Source: Paenibacillus maysiensis (GTDB lineage: Bacteria; Bacillota; Bacilli; Paenibacillales; Paenibacillaceae). From it: a stretch of DNA of 53,206 bases. The position numbers and the translations under genes were made by a program. The notes under the pieces were generated by a model. It searched no databases, was not told the DNA's origin, and was given only the letters and a program-made list of their open reading frames with translations. Where the stretch lies: the NCBI RefSeq assembly GCF_000520815.1, contig NZ_ASRY01000014.1, forward strand, positions 1 through 53,206, given 5' to 3'. Every line of letters starts with the position of its first letter. The first letter of the stretch is position 1. Shown here one piece after another: positions 44,029 to 52,580 of the stretch.

Positions 44029-44551
44029 TCTTCTTATCCTCCTCAAGCCATAAGCCTTTCTTACGTAACCTTGTGAGCGCGATTCGCTCCAACCGCCGAT
44101 TAAATCGGGTCATGACTCCTTCATCATGAATGGATATCGGTAGCACCAACACCGTGTACAATCCCAGTCGGTTACCGCCCAATACGTCCGTCAACATTTG
44201 GTCTCCGACCATAATAGTCTCTTCCGAAGTAAGCCCCATCATACGGATGGCTCTACGAAAGGACGAGTTGGAGGGCTTCCGTGCGGCATGTATAAATTCA
44301 ATGTCCAAAGGCGTAGCAAACACGGATACACGGTCCATATTGTTATTAGACACGATGACAAGCTTAAAACCCGCCTGTTTGACCTTCTCAAACCAGGCCA
44401 CCAGCTCGGGAGTCGCATTCGGCGCTTTTGCACCAACCAGCGTATTATCCAAATCCGTAATAATGCCGCGATATCCTTGAGCATACAAGCCTTCAAGATC
44501 AATATCAAAGACGGTATTCACCCGTAATTTGGGCATCAGCATTTCAAACAA
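44021..44551 (-). CDS. yqeG: YqeG family HAD phosphatase
   Basis: This 176-residue HAD-type (IIIA) phosphatase has nucleophile motif GIITDLDNTLVG, motif II LVIVSNNN, Lys in ARKPSNSSFR and motif III MVGDQMLTDVLGGNR. Homologues act on phosphatidylglycerol phosphate or unknown phospho-substrates. The start is a TTG at 44551 seven bases after GAGGTG; the ATG three codons later is less well spaced. It is first in the yqeG-to-yqeM operon. Confidence 0.92.
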   Translation of the reverse strand: MFEMLMPKLRVNTVFDIDLEGLYAQGYRGIITDLDNTLVGAKAPNATPELVAWFEKVKQAGFKLVIVSNNNMDRVSVFATPLDIEFIHAARKPSNSSFRRAIRMMGLTSEETIMVGDQMLTDVLGGNRLGLYTVLVLPISIHDEGVMTRFNRRLERIALTRLRKKGLWLEEDKKND

Positions 44552-44579
44552 CGTCGGTCACCTCAGTTTCATACGACAA

Positions 44580-44608
44580 ACTATACCATATTAATAGGGG
44601 TTAGTAAA
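44580..44608 (-). promoter_or_regulatory. Candidate sigma-A promoter of the yqeG operon
   Basis: On the minus strand TTTACT (44603-44608), 17-base spacer, TATAGT (44580-44585). The -35 box lies within the 3' arm of the preceding terminator. Confidence 0.55.
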
Positions 44609-44640
44609 AAGCTATCCGCAACAAACGGACAGCTTTTTAC
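44604..44640 (-). terminator. Terminator of the MoxR-DUF58-transglutaminase operon
   Basis: GTAAAAAGCT-A-TCCG, a seven-base loop, CGGA-C-AGCTTTTTAC. A strong, nearly symmetric stem with T-run on the minus strand. Confidence 0.85.
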
Positions 44641-44725
44641 AAAGCATATGAAGAAGATTATAAATCGGCAGCATTCGAGCCGAATAAAAATGGTTTAGCC
44701 CTTTTCGTTCAGTTTGTCGTCTGGA

Positions 44726-46918
44726 CTAACCTTTCTTATGCAACAGGGCCGCTTGTTGGCGGACCTTGCGCCAATCCTCGGCAGTTACCGAGGAAGGACT
44801 GTAGCGTGCTTGTTCAAACAGCTCCAGCAGCAGATTCAAAATTGAAGCAAGTTCCGGTGATTCAACCGACCATCTGCCGACCGATTCCCTCAGCGTATCG
44901 TGACTAGTGCGAGCAAACCCCTTACTCCGCATATACCGTAGCCAGCGCTCAGTTTCGACGATCACCTTTTCATCAGGGGTCAACGGCTTTCCTTTACGCA
45001 GACGCAGCAAATAAAAATGAATATCTGCCCGATTACGCCATACGATATAAGCGCCCCACAGTACAATAACAGCCACTGCCGCTGCTATGATTACCGGATG
45101 AATCTTCATGCCTTCCTCCAGATTGGGCTGTGGTGTCTGCGCAGACTGTTCCGGTTCAGGCTGATCTTTCACCTTTGGAGCATCAGGTGTCTTCGAATCC
45201 TCCTGCTCCGTAAGCAATGGCATATCAAAGCCCGGTGTGGCTTCTACAGGAACCCAGCCGTATTCACCCAGATATACCTCTGCCCAGGAATGCGCATCCG
45301 CATTGGTAATAGAGTAGGAAGACATATTTTCATTATCATCGCCTGTCGTTGCATCATCCGAAAATGTCTGCTGACCGGGAGCATAGCCTTTGACCCACCG
45401 CGTCGGAACACCGACGGAGCGAGCCATCATAACCAGCGAAGTGGAGTAATAATCGCAATAGCCCTCCCGAATCTCAAACAGAAAGGCATCCACAAAATCC
45501 TTGCTTTTTTTGCGGGAAAGATCCGGATTGTTCGTATATGCATAATTTCGCTGTAAATATTGTTGAAGCAGTCCGACCTTTTCATAAGGCGTCTTCGCCG
45601 ACGACGTTACATTTTGAGCCAAATCACGCACTCGCTGCGGCAGCTCATTCGGGATTTGCAAATACGCTTCCTGCTTGTTCTTTCCATACAGCTCAGTAAA
45701 CGTTTTTGTGCGAAGCTCTTTTTCCGGGATCACAGGCACATGTGACACCAGCGTATACGTTTTCGGATAAGCCGTTCTTCTGGAGGGTGGGTTCCAAAGC
45801 AGTTCTGCCTGTTCCGGCTTCCAACGCAACCCGTCTGCCCGCGAGTCTCTGTCCACCGATTGAACACGATGTACCGAATAGGCGCCGAACAAAACCGGAT
45901 AGCTCTGATCGTTTTGCATCGTAACGGTCTGAACGACCTGCTCGGTCGAATGCCGTGTTTCTTGTGTATTTTCCAGCTCTGCCGTCATCGACACATCGTT
46001 CAGCGTCTGGTCGTCGTTGCCTGCATCACTCCAGCCTGTGCCGGAATACGTTCGCTTCGTCTCACCCCGCCAGTAGCTTCGCTGATTGGTTGTGATCGTC
46101 ATTACCGGAGAATAGTCAAAATTGAATCCCCCGCCCAGCCGATTGTCCTGCCGACTATAGCCTGATGCCGTACTCATCCGCTGATTCACAGCCCCGGTTC
46201 CATTGTTAATACCAACGGTGGATGAGCTATTTCGCTGGGTCCATGCCGTGTAAGGGTCAGTTAAGGTCGGTCCTATCTCCGGCATATTCACGCCAGCCAT
46301 AATAATCAAAGCAAATATCACCGCAATATTGGCTGCAATTTTATACGGGTAACGGCGAATGTGCTTCCAGCCTTGAGGATAGTGCTGCCGAAAATACTGC
46401 AGATGCTGAGTCACCAGCCACCCCATACCCGCAAAGACCATCCATGCGACTTCTTGCCACAGCACGGTTGGCGTGAACGAATCAAGCACTGCCAGTACGG
46501 CAATATTAATGCCTACAAACACCAGAATGCGCTGCTTCGTCGTAACGATGAGCGGTAACATCTCAATGACTAGCCAAGCAATCAGTGAAAACCAGATATA
46601 TGGAGACATATTCGATATAAATTGATCCAGACGGTTTGTAAAACCCCCGAAAGGAATAAAGATCGAGTAGGACACGAGCGTCCGGTACAAAATAAAAAAT
46701 AACGTCGCAGCCTTGAGGATAAATTCAATCCAAGGTCGAAGCGGCAGCAAAATTTTCACCAAAGCCAGCATCGTAACCGTCGCCAATACCAGCGTTCTTG
46801 TCTCTTTCAGCCATAGGTCTGAAGCAAAGGATACCCACTGCATGGCAATAATAATAATCCATAAAAATGTAAAGGCAACAGCCCAAGAGCCCTTCAGCGA
46901 TTGCAGCCAGTTTTTCAT
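44726..46918 (-). CDS. Membrane transglutaminase-like protein (TgpA type)
   Basis: This 730-residue protein has six or so N-terminal transmembrane segments, then a large outside domain with a transglutaminase core: catalytic Cys in EIREGYCDYYSTSLVMMARS, His in ADAHSWAEVYL and acidic residue in WVPVEATPGF. A further transmembrane helix (VIIAAAVAVIVLWGAYIVW) and a cytoplasmic DUF4129-like tail follow. It starts within the DUF58 gene's stop (ATGA overlap). MoxR-DUF58-TgpA trios are widespread and thought to act in envelope protein processing; the substrate is unknown. Confidence 0.92.
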   Translation of the reverse strand: MKNWLQSLKGSWAVAFTFLWIIIIAMQWVSFASDLWLKETRTLVLATVTMLALVKILLPLRPWIEFILKAATLFFILYRTLVSYSIFIPFGGFTNRLDQFISNMSPYIWFSLIAWLVIEMLPLIVTTKQRILVFVGINIAVLAVLDSFTPTVLWQEVAWMVFAGMGWLVTQHLQYFRQHYPQGWKHIRRYPYKIAANIAVIFALIIMAGVNMPEIGPTLTDPYTAWTQRNSSSTVGINNGTGAVNQRMSTASGYSRQDNRLGGGFNFDYSPVMTITTNQRSYWRGETKRTYSGTGWSDAGNDDQTLNDVSMTAELENTQETRHSTEQVVQTVTMQNDQSYPVLFGAYSVHRVQSVDRDSRADGLRWKPEQAELLWNPPSRRTAYPKTYTLVSHVPVIPEKELRTKTFTELYGKNKQEAYLQIPNELPQRVRDLAQNVTSSAKTPYEKVGLLQQYLQRNYAYTNNPDLSRKKSKDFVDAFLFEIREGYCDYYSTSLVMMARSVGVPTRWVKGYAPGQQTFSDDATTGDDNENMSSYSITNADAHSWAEVYLGEYGWVPVEATPGFDMPLLTEQEDSKTPDAPKVKDQPEPEQSAQTPQPNLEEGMKIHPVIIAAAVAVIVLWGAYIVWRNRADIHFYLLRLRKGKPLTPDEKVIVETERWLRYMRSKGFARTSHDTLRESVGRWSVESPELASILNLLLELFEQARYSPSSVTAEDWRKVRQQAALLHKKG

Positions 46919-48156
46919 AGCGTCCCTCCCCCCATTACTGTTGGGAGCTCTTCAAGACCCGGAACATGATAACCCTGAATGCCTCTTGTACGAAGCATGC
47001 TCATCCATTCTTCAGCCTGTCCCTCGCTTGAGCCTTCTCCGATATAGACATGGCAAGGGGTCATCCCCCGGGTATCGGCCCAGCGAAGAAGCTCCAACGC
47101 CTGATGATCCTTCAACGGACTGATCAACACAAAATGGCAGCCTTGTGGAAATTGCCGAACACCGCTTTCTACAGCAGCCATAAGACTGCCTTGGGAAGTG
47201 GTGTGTATGTCTACCAAATGATGCATCATCCGTTGCCGTTCCATCATCTGCTCACTGGGCTGAAAAACAGTGCCCGTTTCCCCTGCAGTACAAAGACCTA
47301 CTCCCATCCGTTCCCGTCCGCCGTATTCCAGCAATGAAGCAATGGAGGATACGGCCAGCTCAAACTGATCGGCATTTACATAATGTTTTGTGTGTATGTC
47401 CAGTACAAGCATCGTTTTCGGAACCGTCTCATGCTCAAATTCCTTGGATTTCCAGCTGCCTGTACGTGCGGTCGCATTCCAATGGATACGTGAAAAACGG
47501 TCCCCATATACATAGTCCCGCACTCCGTTAATTTGCGTCGTTTCGCGCCGTGTTCGAGTCTGGACGGTCTGTGGCCCGGACATCCGCGAGCGACGGTCAT
47601 TCAACTGCCAATAGGGAATAAATACCGTGCGGGGCAGTACCCGAAATTCACCGGGTGCGTTTAACCTGCCTTTATGCTCCAACAGGCCGAAGATATCCTC
47701 GCTCACACACTCGGTTTCCGTAAAATAATAGCTTCCCCGCTCCAACGCAGGAGTCTGAAAAGCAAGCTGTCCGCTTCCTTTCATGCTGGGGATAACACTG
47801 TCCTCAAACGACCAGGATTCACCTGTATGACGCTTGAGCACCTCGCGAACAATGATATACGGCAACGGCAGAAAGCCGGGAAGGCTCAAGCTCAGCTTTA
47901 CATGCACCTGATCTCCCGCATGCAGTAGCTCCCCAAACTCTGAGCCTTGCGAAAGCTGCCTTGAACCCTGAACACGACGTACCCCGCTCAGCCCGACGAT
48001 CCATAAATAAATACCCAGCAGCGTAACCATGGACAATAGCATGACTGACGTCTTGCCACCCTGAAACAACAGATATAGCAGACATACCACCCATATGACC
48101 ATCAGTAGCCAGATGCGGCCTGACAGCCGGGGAAGCCTGCGCTTCCTTTTGACCAT
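46915..48156 (-). CDS. DUF58 domain-containing protein
   Basis: This protein of about 413 residues starts with a basic patch and two close transmembrane helices. The DUF58 region carries RLNAPGEFRVLPRTVFIPYW, and GVRDYVYGDRFSRIHWNATA with the W-x-A-T-A-R signature, followed by a von Willebrand-A-like fold (TMLVLDIHTKHYVN). The partner MoxR ATPase precedes it by nine bases. I prefer the ATG at 48156 over 48162 on ribosome-site spacing. Confidence 0.92.
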   Translation of the reverse strand: MVKRKRRLPRLSGRIWLLMVIWVVCLLYLLFQGGKTSVMLLSMVTLLGIYLWIVGLSGVRRVQGSRQLSQGSEFGELLHAGDQVHVKLSLSLPGFLPLPYIIVREVLKRHTGESWSFEDSVIPSMKGSGQLAFQTPALERGSYYFTETECVSEDIFGLLEHKGRLNAPGEFRVLPRTVFIPYWQLNDRRSRMSGPQTVQTRTRRETTQINGVRDYVYGDRFSRIHWNATARTGSWKSKEFEHETVPKTMLVLDIHTKHYVNADQFELAVSSIASLLEYGGRERMGVGLCTAGETGTVFQPSEQMMERQRMMHHLVDIHTTSQGSLMAAVESGVRQFPQGCHFVLISPLKDHQALELLRWADTRGMTPCHVYIGEGSSEGQAEEWMSMLRTRGIQGYHVPGLEELPTVMGGGTL

Positions 48157-48165
48157 CTTCATTCC

Positions 48166-49125
48166 CTACGGACGCTCCATTCGTACGGGTACATTCACCT
48201 GCCGAAGAACAGCCTGAAGTACAGACTGGGCATTGGAGCTGTCGAGACGCGCCTCGGGACGTAACAGCAAACGATGCGCCAGCACATAGGGTGCCAATAT
48301 TTTCACATCATCAGGGAGAACGTAATCCCGATTTTCCAGAAAAGCGTACGCCTTGGCCGCCATTACAAAAGCAAGCGCCGCCCGCGGGCTGGCTCCCAGC
48401 AGTACCGAAGGATGCTCTCTCGTCGCACGGACGATATCAAGTAAATAGGACGTAATTGCTTCGTCCATATACATTTCTCTGATTTCCTGCTGGATCGCAG
48501 CAATCTGTTCCATATGGGCTACCGCCTCCAGCCGATCTGCCGGCTGGCCCTTCTGATGACGAAGCAGCATATTCCGCTCAGTCTCCATATCAGGGTAGCC
48601 TAGACTGATTTTGAGCATAAAACGATCAAGCTGCGCTTCCGGCAGCATATAAGTCCCTTCAAAATCAATCGGATTTTGCGTAGCACACAGCATAAAAGGA
48701 TGAGGCAGCATATGCGTTTCTCCATCCACGGTTACACTGCGCTCCTCCATCACTTCCAGCAAAGCCGATTGGGTTTTCGTCGTGGCCCGGTTAATTTCGT
48801 CTGCCAGTAAAATATGGGTCATCACGGGACCCGGACGGAAATAAAAGCGCTCATCCCGTGGATGAAATATGGAAACCCCTGTAATATCACTGGGGAGAAT
48901 ATCAGGATTACATTGAACACGGCGGTAATCACCGCGCATGGATTTGGCAAGAGCCTTGATCATTTGCGTTTTTCCCGTACCCGGAACGTCCTCGATCAGA
49001 ATGTGCCCACCCGCCAGCATAGTCGTTAGCAGTAATTTTATTTCAAAGGATTTACCTAATATACATGATTCCAGATTAGAACGGATTGCAGATACAATCT
49101 GCACAGATTCTTGACGCACGGGCAT
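48166..49125 (-). CDS. MoxR family AAA+ ATPase
   Basis: This 319-residue cytosolic ATPase has Walker A EDVPGTGKTQMIKAL, Walker B ILLADEINRA, sensor 1 CATQNPIDFEGTY and the arginine-finger region of MoxR proteins. It is thought to act as a chaperone for the DUF58/vWA partner encoded next. AGGAGG lies 11 bases upstream of the ATG. It is first in the three-gene unit. Confidence 0.94.
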   Translation of the reverse strand: MPVRQESVQIVSAIRSNLESCILGKSFEIKLLLTTMLAGGHILIEDVPGTGKTQMIKALAKSMRGDYRRVQCNPDILPSDITGVSIFHPRDERFYFRPGPVMTHILLADEINRATTKTQSALLEVMEERSVTVDGETHMLPHPFMLCATQNPIDFEGTYMLPEAQLDRFMLKISLGYPDMETERNMLLRHQKGQPADRLEAVAHMEQIAAIQQEIREMYMDEAITSYLLDIVRATREHPSVLLGASPRAALAFVMAAKAYAFLENRDYVLPDDVKILAPYVLAHRLLLRPEARLDSSNAQSVLQAVLRQVNVPVRMERP

Positions 49126-49255
49126 AGCTCTGTAAACCTCCTAGATAGCAACATGTTTCCTATTATTGTACATGAAGGTGGGCACAGAGTACACTTGAGT
49201 CCTTATCCAGATGTTCGAGCCAGCACTACAGTTTGGTAACATTTTGTATACAGGC

Positions 49256-49294
49256 ACATAAAAAGCCCTCCGGTCACACAGATCCGAAGGGTTG
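49256..49294 (-). terminator. Terminator of the spoVA operon
   Basis: On the minus strand AACCCTTCGGATC ... GACCGGAGGGCTTTTT: a 10-11 bp stem with T-run about 45 bases past the spoVAE stop. Confidence 0.85.
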
Positions 49295-49338
49295 ATTTTT
49301 AAGCTTGTTTAATTGTAAGTTTAATCTATAATGCATTT

Positions 49339-49695
49339 TTATATGCTTCCTTTTGGACGAACAAACAAGCATGCCAGAAAAGAGAAAATAATCGCCGAGG
49401 AAATTCCTGCACTTGTCAGACTAAAGATCCCTGTAATGACACCCAGCCATCCGTCCTTCTCCAATTCGGTTAATGCGCCGTGTACGAGCGAGTTACCAAA
49501 ACTGGTAATTGGAATGGTTGCACCCGCCCCTGCAAATTTAATAAGCGGATCGTATATCCCAACGGCATCAGCAATTGCGCCTGCAACTACCAACGTACTC
49601 ATCGTATGTGCTGGCGTCATTTTAAACGCATCCATCATCAACTGGCCCACGACACAAATGGCACCACCCACTAAAAAAGCCCATAGATATATCAT
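49339..49695 (-). CDS. spoVAE: Stage V sporulation protein AE (SpoVAEb type)
   Basis: This 118-residue membrane protein has about four hydrophobic segments, IYLWAFLVGGAICVVGQLMM at the start and the GAGATIPITSFGNSLVHGAL loop shared with SpoVAC. It is part of the inner-membrane channel that moves dipicolinic acid (Ca-DPA) into the forespore and out at germination. It overlaps spoVAD by ATGA. Confidence 0.94.
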   Translation of the reverse strand: MIYLWAFLVGGAICVVGQLMMDAFKMTPAHTMSTLVVAGAIADAVGIYDPLIKFAGAGATIPITSFGNSLVHGALTELEKDGWLGVITGIFSLTSAGISSAIIFSFLACLFVRPKGSI

Positions 49696-50714
49696 ACTTT
49701 TCCTCCCGCTTCGAAAGCTACAGCATGTGCAACACAGGGAATACTTTCACCCTGCTGTGTGGACAAAGGAGATAATAACGCTCCGGTCGCCACGACTAGT
49801 ACCTTTTGCAGTTCTCCCTTTTCGATCCGCTTCAACAGATGCCCATAAGTTACCACAGCCGAGCATCCGCAACCACTTCCCCCTGCAATGACTTTCTTTT
49901 GCTTATTGATGTCGTAAATCAGTAAACCGCAATCATTAAATTCCGTCTGATTCATATCGTACCCATCTTTTTTGAGCAGCTCCTTGGCAATCGGCAGCCC
50001 CACTGAGGCTAAATCCCCCGTTACAATGAGGTCATAATAACCAGGGTCCCGGCCTGTATCTCGAAAATGAGACAACAGGGTATCCGCCGCCGCTGGAGCC
50101 ATGGCTCCGCCCATATTAAAAGGGTCTTTAATGCCCATATCCATCACGCGTCCAATGGTAGCACAATCCACCACCGTACCTGACTTGGCATGTCCCACAA
50201 TTGCGGCTCCGGAACCCGTAACGGTATACTGAGCCGAGGGCGGCTTCTGTGACCCATATTCCGTAGGGTAACGGAACTGCTTTTCCACCGTACAGTTATG
50301 ACTGGTCGTACCCGCCATCACGTAGTCACCCGCCTCTGAGTCCACAATAAGCGCGGCTAAGGCTAAGCTTTCCATTGATGTTGAGCAGGCTCCAAAAACA
50401 CCTAAATAGGGAATGCCCAGCTTGCTAGCCGAGAAGGAGCTGCTGATAATCTGATTCATCAAATCACCACTAATAAAAAATTGCACTTCCTCTTTGTTTA
50501 AATTGGCATTAATTAGCGCCAGCTCAGTAGAATGCTCAATCAATCTACGTTCCGCTTTTTCCCACGTTTTCTCGTTAATTTCCATATTGTCATAAATATA
50601 ATCAAAATCTGTGGACAACGGCCCCTCTCCTTCATCCGGGCCAACAACGGTGGCACTGCCAATAATGCGCGGTCTCGATTCAAACTTCCAGGTTTGTCCT
50701 CCCTGCCTTCTCAT
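49692..50714 (-). CDS. spoVAD: Stage V sporulation protein AD
   Basis: This 340-residue thiolase-fold protein binds DPA. FGACSTSMESLALAALIVDS corresponds to the thiolase active-site loop, NMGGAMAPAAADTLLSHF to the middle and IAGGSGCGCSAVVTYG to the C-terminal part. The start at 50714 after GGGGGG overlaps the spoVAC stop by ATGA; the long extension to 50870 reads low-complexity Arg-rich sequence antiparallel to nothing known. Forespore-specific. Confidence 0.95.
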   Translation of the reverse strand: MRRQGGQTWKFESRPRIIGSATVVGPDEGEGPLSTDFDYIYDNMEINEKTWEKAERRLIEHSTELALINANLNKEEVQFFISGDLMNQIISSSFSASKLGIPYLGVFGACSTSMESLALAALIVDSEAGDYVMAGTTSHNCTVEKQFRYPTEYGSQKPPSAQYTVTGSGAAIVGHAKSGTVVDCATIGRVMDMGIKDPFNMGGAMAPAAADTLLSHFRDTGRDPGYYDLIVTGDLASVGLPIAKELLKKDGYDMNQTEFNDCGLLIYDINKQKKVIAGGSGCGCSAVVTYGHLLKRIEKGELQKVLVVATGALLSPLSTQQGESIPCVAHAVAFEAGGKV

Positions 50715-51220
50715 AGGTGATTGCCCCCCACACCAAGGATGGCGTATATAACGCCTACGATAAATGCGGCCACCACCCCGAATACGATAACCGAGCCTGC
50801 CAGCTTGAACATATTCGCGCCCACACCGAGCACCAGTCCCTCGGAACGATATTCCAACGCAGCCGAACACATTGAGTTAGCAAAGCCTGTAATTGGCACA
50901 GCGGTTCCCGCTCCCGCCCATTGGGCAACCTTATCGTAAACCCCGATGCAGGTTAATATGACCGCCAGCAAGATCATCATGGATGAGGTCGGCGGCGCTG
51001 CCTCCTTGGCTGACATGTGCATTCCTGCCATAAAAGCCTCCTGAATCGCCTGTCCAATCACACAGATCACGCCTCCAACCAGAAAAGCGCGCACACAATT
51101 GGCAAATACTTTTCTCGAAGGTTCATGCTTTTGTGAAATACTCTGATAGTCCTTCTCATTTATGGACAGCGGCGACGTATTGGTACGAAAACCGCGCTGC
51201 CCGGATTTAGCTGGCATCAT
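50711..51220 (-). CDS. spoVAC: Stage V sporulation protein AC
   Basis: This 169-residue membrane protein has about four hydrophobic segments. GAGTAVPITGFANSMCSAAL is the conserved loop and GLVLGVGANMFKLAGSVIVF the next helix. In Bacillus SpoVAC behaves as a mechanosensitive DPA channel. It is first in a three-gene spoVA operon. AAGGGG supports the ATG pair at 51220/51217. Confidence 0.94.
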   Translation of the reverse strand: MMPAKSGQRGFRTNTSPLSINEKDYQSISQKHEPSRKVFANCVRAFLVGGVICVIGQAIQEAFMAGMHMSAKEAAPPTSSMMILLAVILTCIGVYDKVAQWAGAGTAVPITGFANSMCSAALEYRSEGLVLGVGANMFKLAGSVIVFGVVAAFIVGVIYAILGVGGNHL

Positions 51221-51278
51221 TCACCACCCCTTATCTATAAGTTTCGCGCTTGGCGGTTCGAATTGCTTGGGCCTTTAC

Positions 51279-51308
51279 CATTATGAGCTTTTTGGAGAAA
51301 TGTTATGT
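51279..51308 (-). promoter_or_regulatory. Candidate sigma-G promoter of the spoVA operon
   Basis: On the minus strand ACATA (51304-51308; four of five to GHATR), an 18-base spacer and CATAATG (51279-51285; six of seven to CATWMTA). Bacillus spoVA is sigma-G dependent. Confidence 0.55.
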
Positions 51309-51402
51309 CAGGAAAATGATATCGTGGACATTCCGTACAAATCCATTCATACTGGATGGATGACGACCACTGGTTAATTAATAAGGAGTGAGATATAACA
51401 TC

Positions 51403-52482
51403 ATGGAATCAAAAACATTAGAGCTATTTAAAACTTTAACGGAGTTTCCTTCTATTCCCGGGCATGAGCGAGAGCTGCGGGCATGGGTTAAAGAGCGGAT
51501 ATCCGGTTATACGGACGAAATCGTACAGGATCGTTTGGGCAGCCTTTTCGGCGTGCTGCGCGGTGAAGAGAACGGACCGCGTGTCATGGTGGCAGGGCAT
51601 CTGGATGAAGTCGGATTTATCGTCAACGGCATTTCGGAAAATGGCATGATTCGTTTTCAGCCGGTTGGAGGCTGGTGGAGTCAGGCCATCATGTCACAGC
51701 GTCTTCAGGTGCTGACTCCGAATGGACCAGTTATCGGTGTCGTCGGCTCTGTCTCCCCCCATTTACTGGATGAATCGCAACGCAGCAAGCCTATGGACAT
51801 CAAGCATATGTATCTGGATATCGGCGTGGACAGCCGTCAGGAAGCACAGGATCTGGGCATCGTGCCGGGAACGGCCATTGCGCCGATCTGTGATTTTACT
51901 CCACTGGCAAATCCGAAAAAAATTATGGCTAAAGCGTGGGATAACCGCTATGGTGTAGGCCTGGCTATTGAGCTGCTTGAAGCGTTACATAAGGAAAAGG
52001 ACAAACTGCCAAATACGCTGTATGCGGGGGCTACCGTTCAGGAGGAAGTGGGACTGCGCGGCGCACGCACGGCAGCCAACCTGATTCAACCGGACGTTTT
52101 CTTTGCACTGGATTGCAGTGCGGCCAACGATATGGGTGGTGATCCGAACGCTTACGGACATCTCGGTAAAGGCGCGCTGCTGCGGGTATTTGATCCAGGT
52201 ATGATTACACATCGCGGGATTGTGGAATACGTGCAAGACATGGCTGAGACGCACAAGATCAAGTATCAATACTTCATCTCCACAGGGGGAACCGATGCAG
52301 GCCAAGTGCACTTGAGCGGAATTGGCGTGCCATCCACCGTCATAGGCATCTGTGGACGATACATCCATACTTCCTCGTCCATTATTCACACCGATGATTA
52401 CGATGCAGCTAAAGAGCTGATCGTCAAGCTGGTGCAAAATCTGGATCGCACGACACTGAATACGATTATTGAACGAGCTTAA
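51403..52482 (+). CDS. M42 family metallopeptidase (glutamyl aminopeptidase/YsdC-like)
   Basis: This 359-residue cytosolic metallo-aminopeptidase forms tetrahedral complexes in known members. Metal ligands and catalytic residues are visible in [46 protein letters not shown] and [12 protein letters not shown]; the [14 protein letters not shown] loop is typical. AAGGAG lies upstream. An in-frame GTG at 51388 overlaps that site, so I prefer the ATG at 51403. It is transcribed divergently from spoVA. Confidence 0.93.
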   Translation: MESKTLELFKTLTEFPSIPGHERELRAWVKERISGYTDEIVQDRLGSLFGVLRGEENGPRVMVAGHLDEVGFIVNGISENGMIRFQPVGGWWSQAIMSQRLQVLTPNGPVIGVVGSVSPHLLDESQRSKPMDIKHMYLDIGVDSRQEAQDLGIVPGTAIAPICDFTPLANPKKIMAKAWDNRYGVGLAIELLEALHKEKDKLPNTLYAGATVQEEVGLRGARTAANLIQPDVFFALDCSAANDMGGDPNAYGHLGKGALLRVFDPGMITHRGIVEYVQDMAETHKIKYQYFISTGGTDAGQVHLSGIGVPSTVIGICGRYIHTSSSIIHTDDYDAAKELIVKLVQNLDRTTLNTIIERA

Positions 52483-52510
52483 GCTTTTTCCAGAGAACTA
52501 GGATCTATTA

Positions 52511-52551
52511 AAAACAGTCAAAACACGGATAACGTGCTTTGACTGTTTTTT
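52511..52551. terminator. Bidirectional terminator between M42 peptidase and DUF457 genes
   Basis: AAAACAGTCAAAACACG-GATAA-CGTGCTTTGACTGTTTTTT: a stem of about 17 bp with runs of A and T at the ends. Confidence 0.92.
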
Positions 52552-52580
52552 AGTTGAATAGAGTTACCGATTGGAGCACT

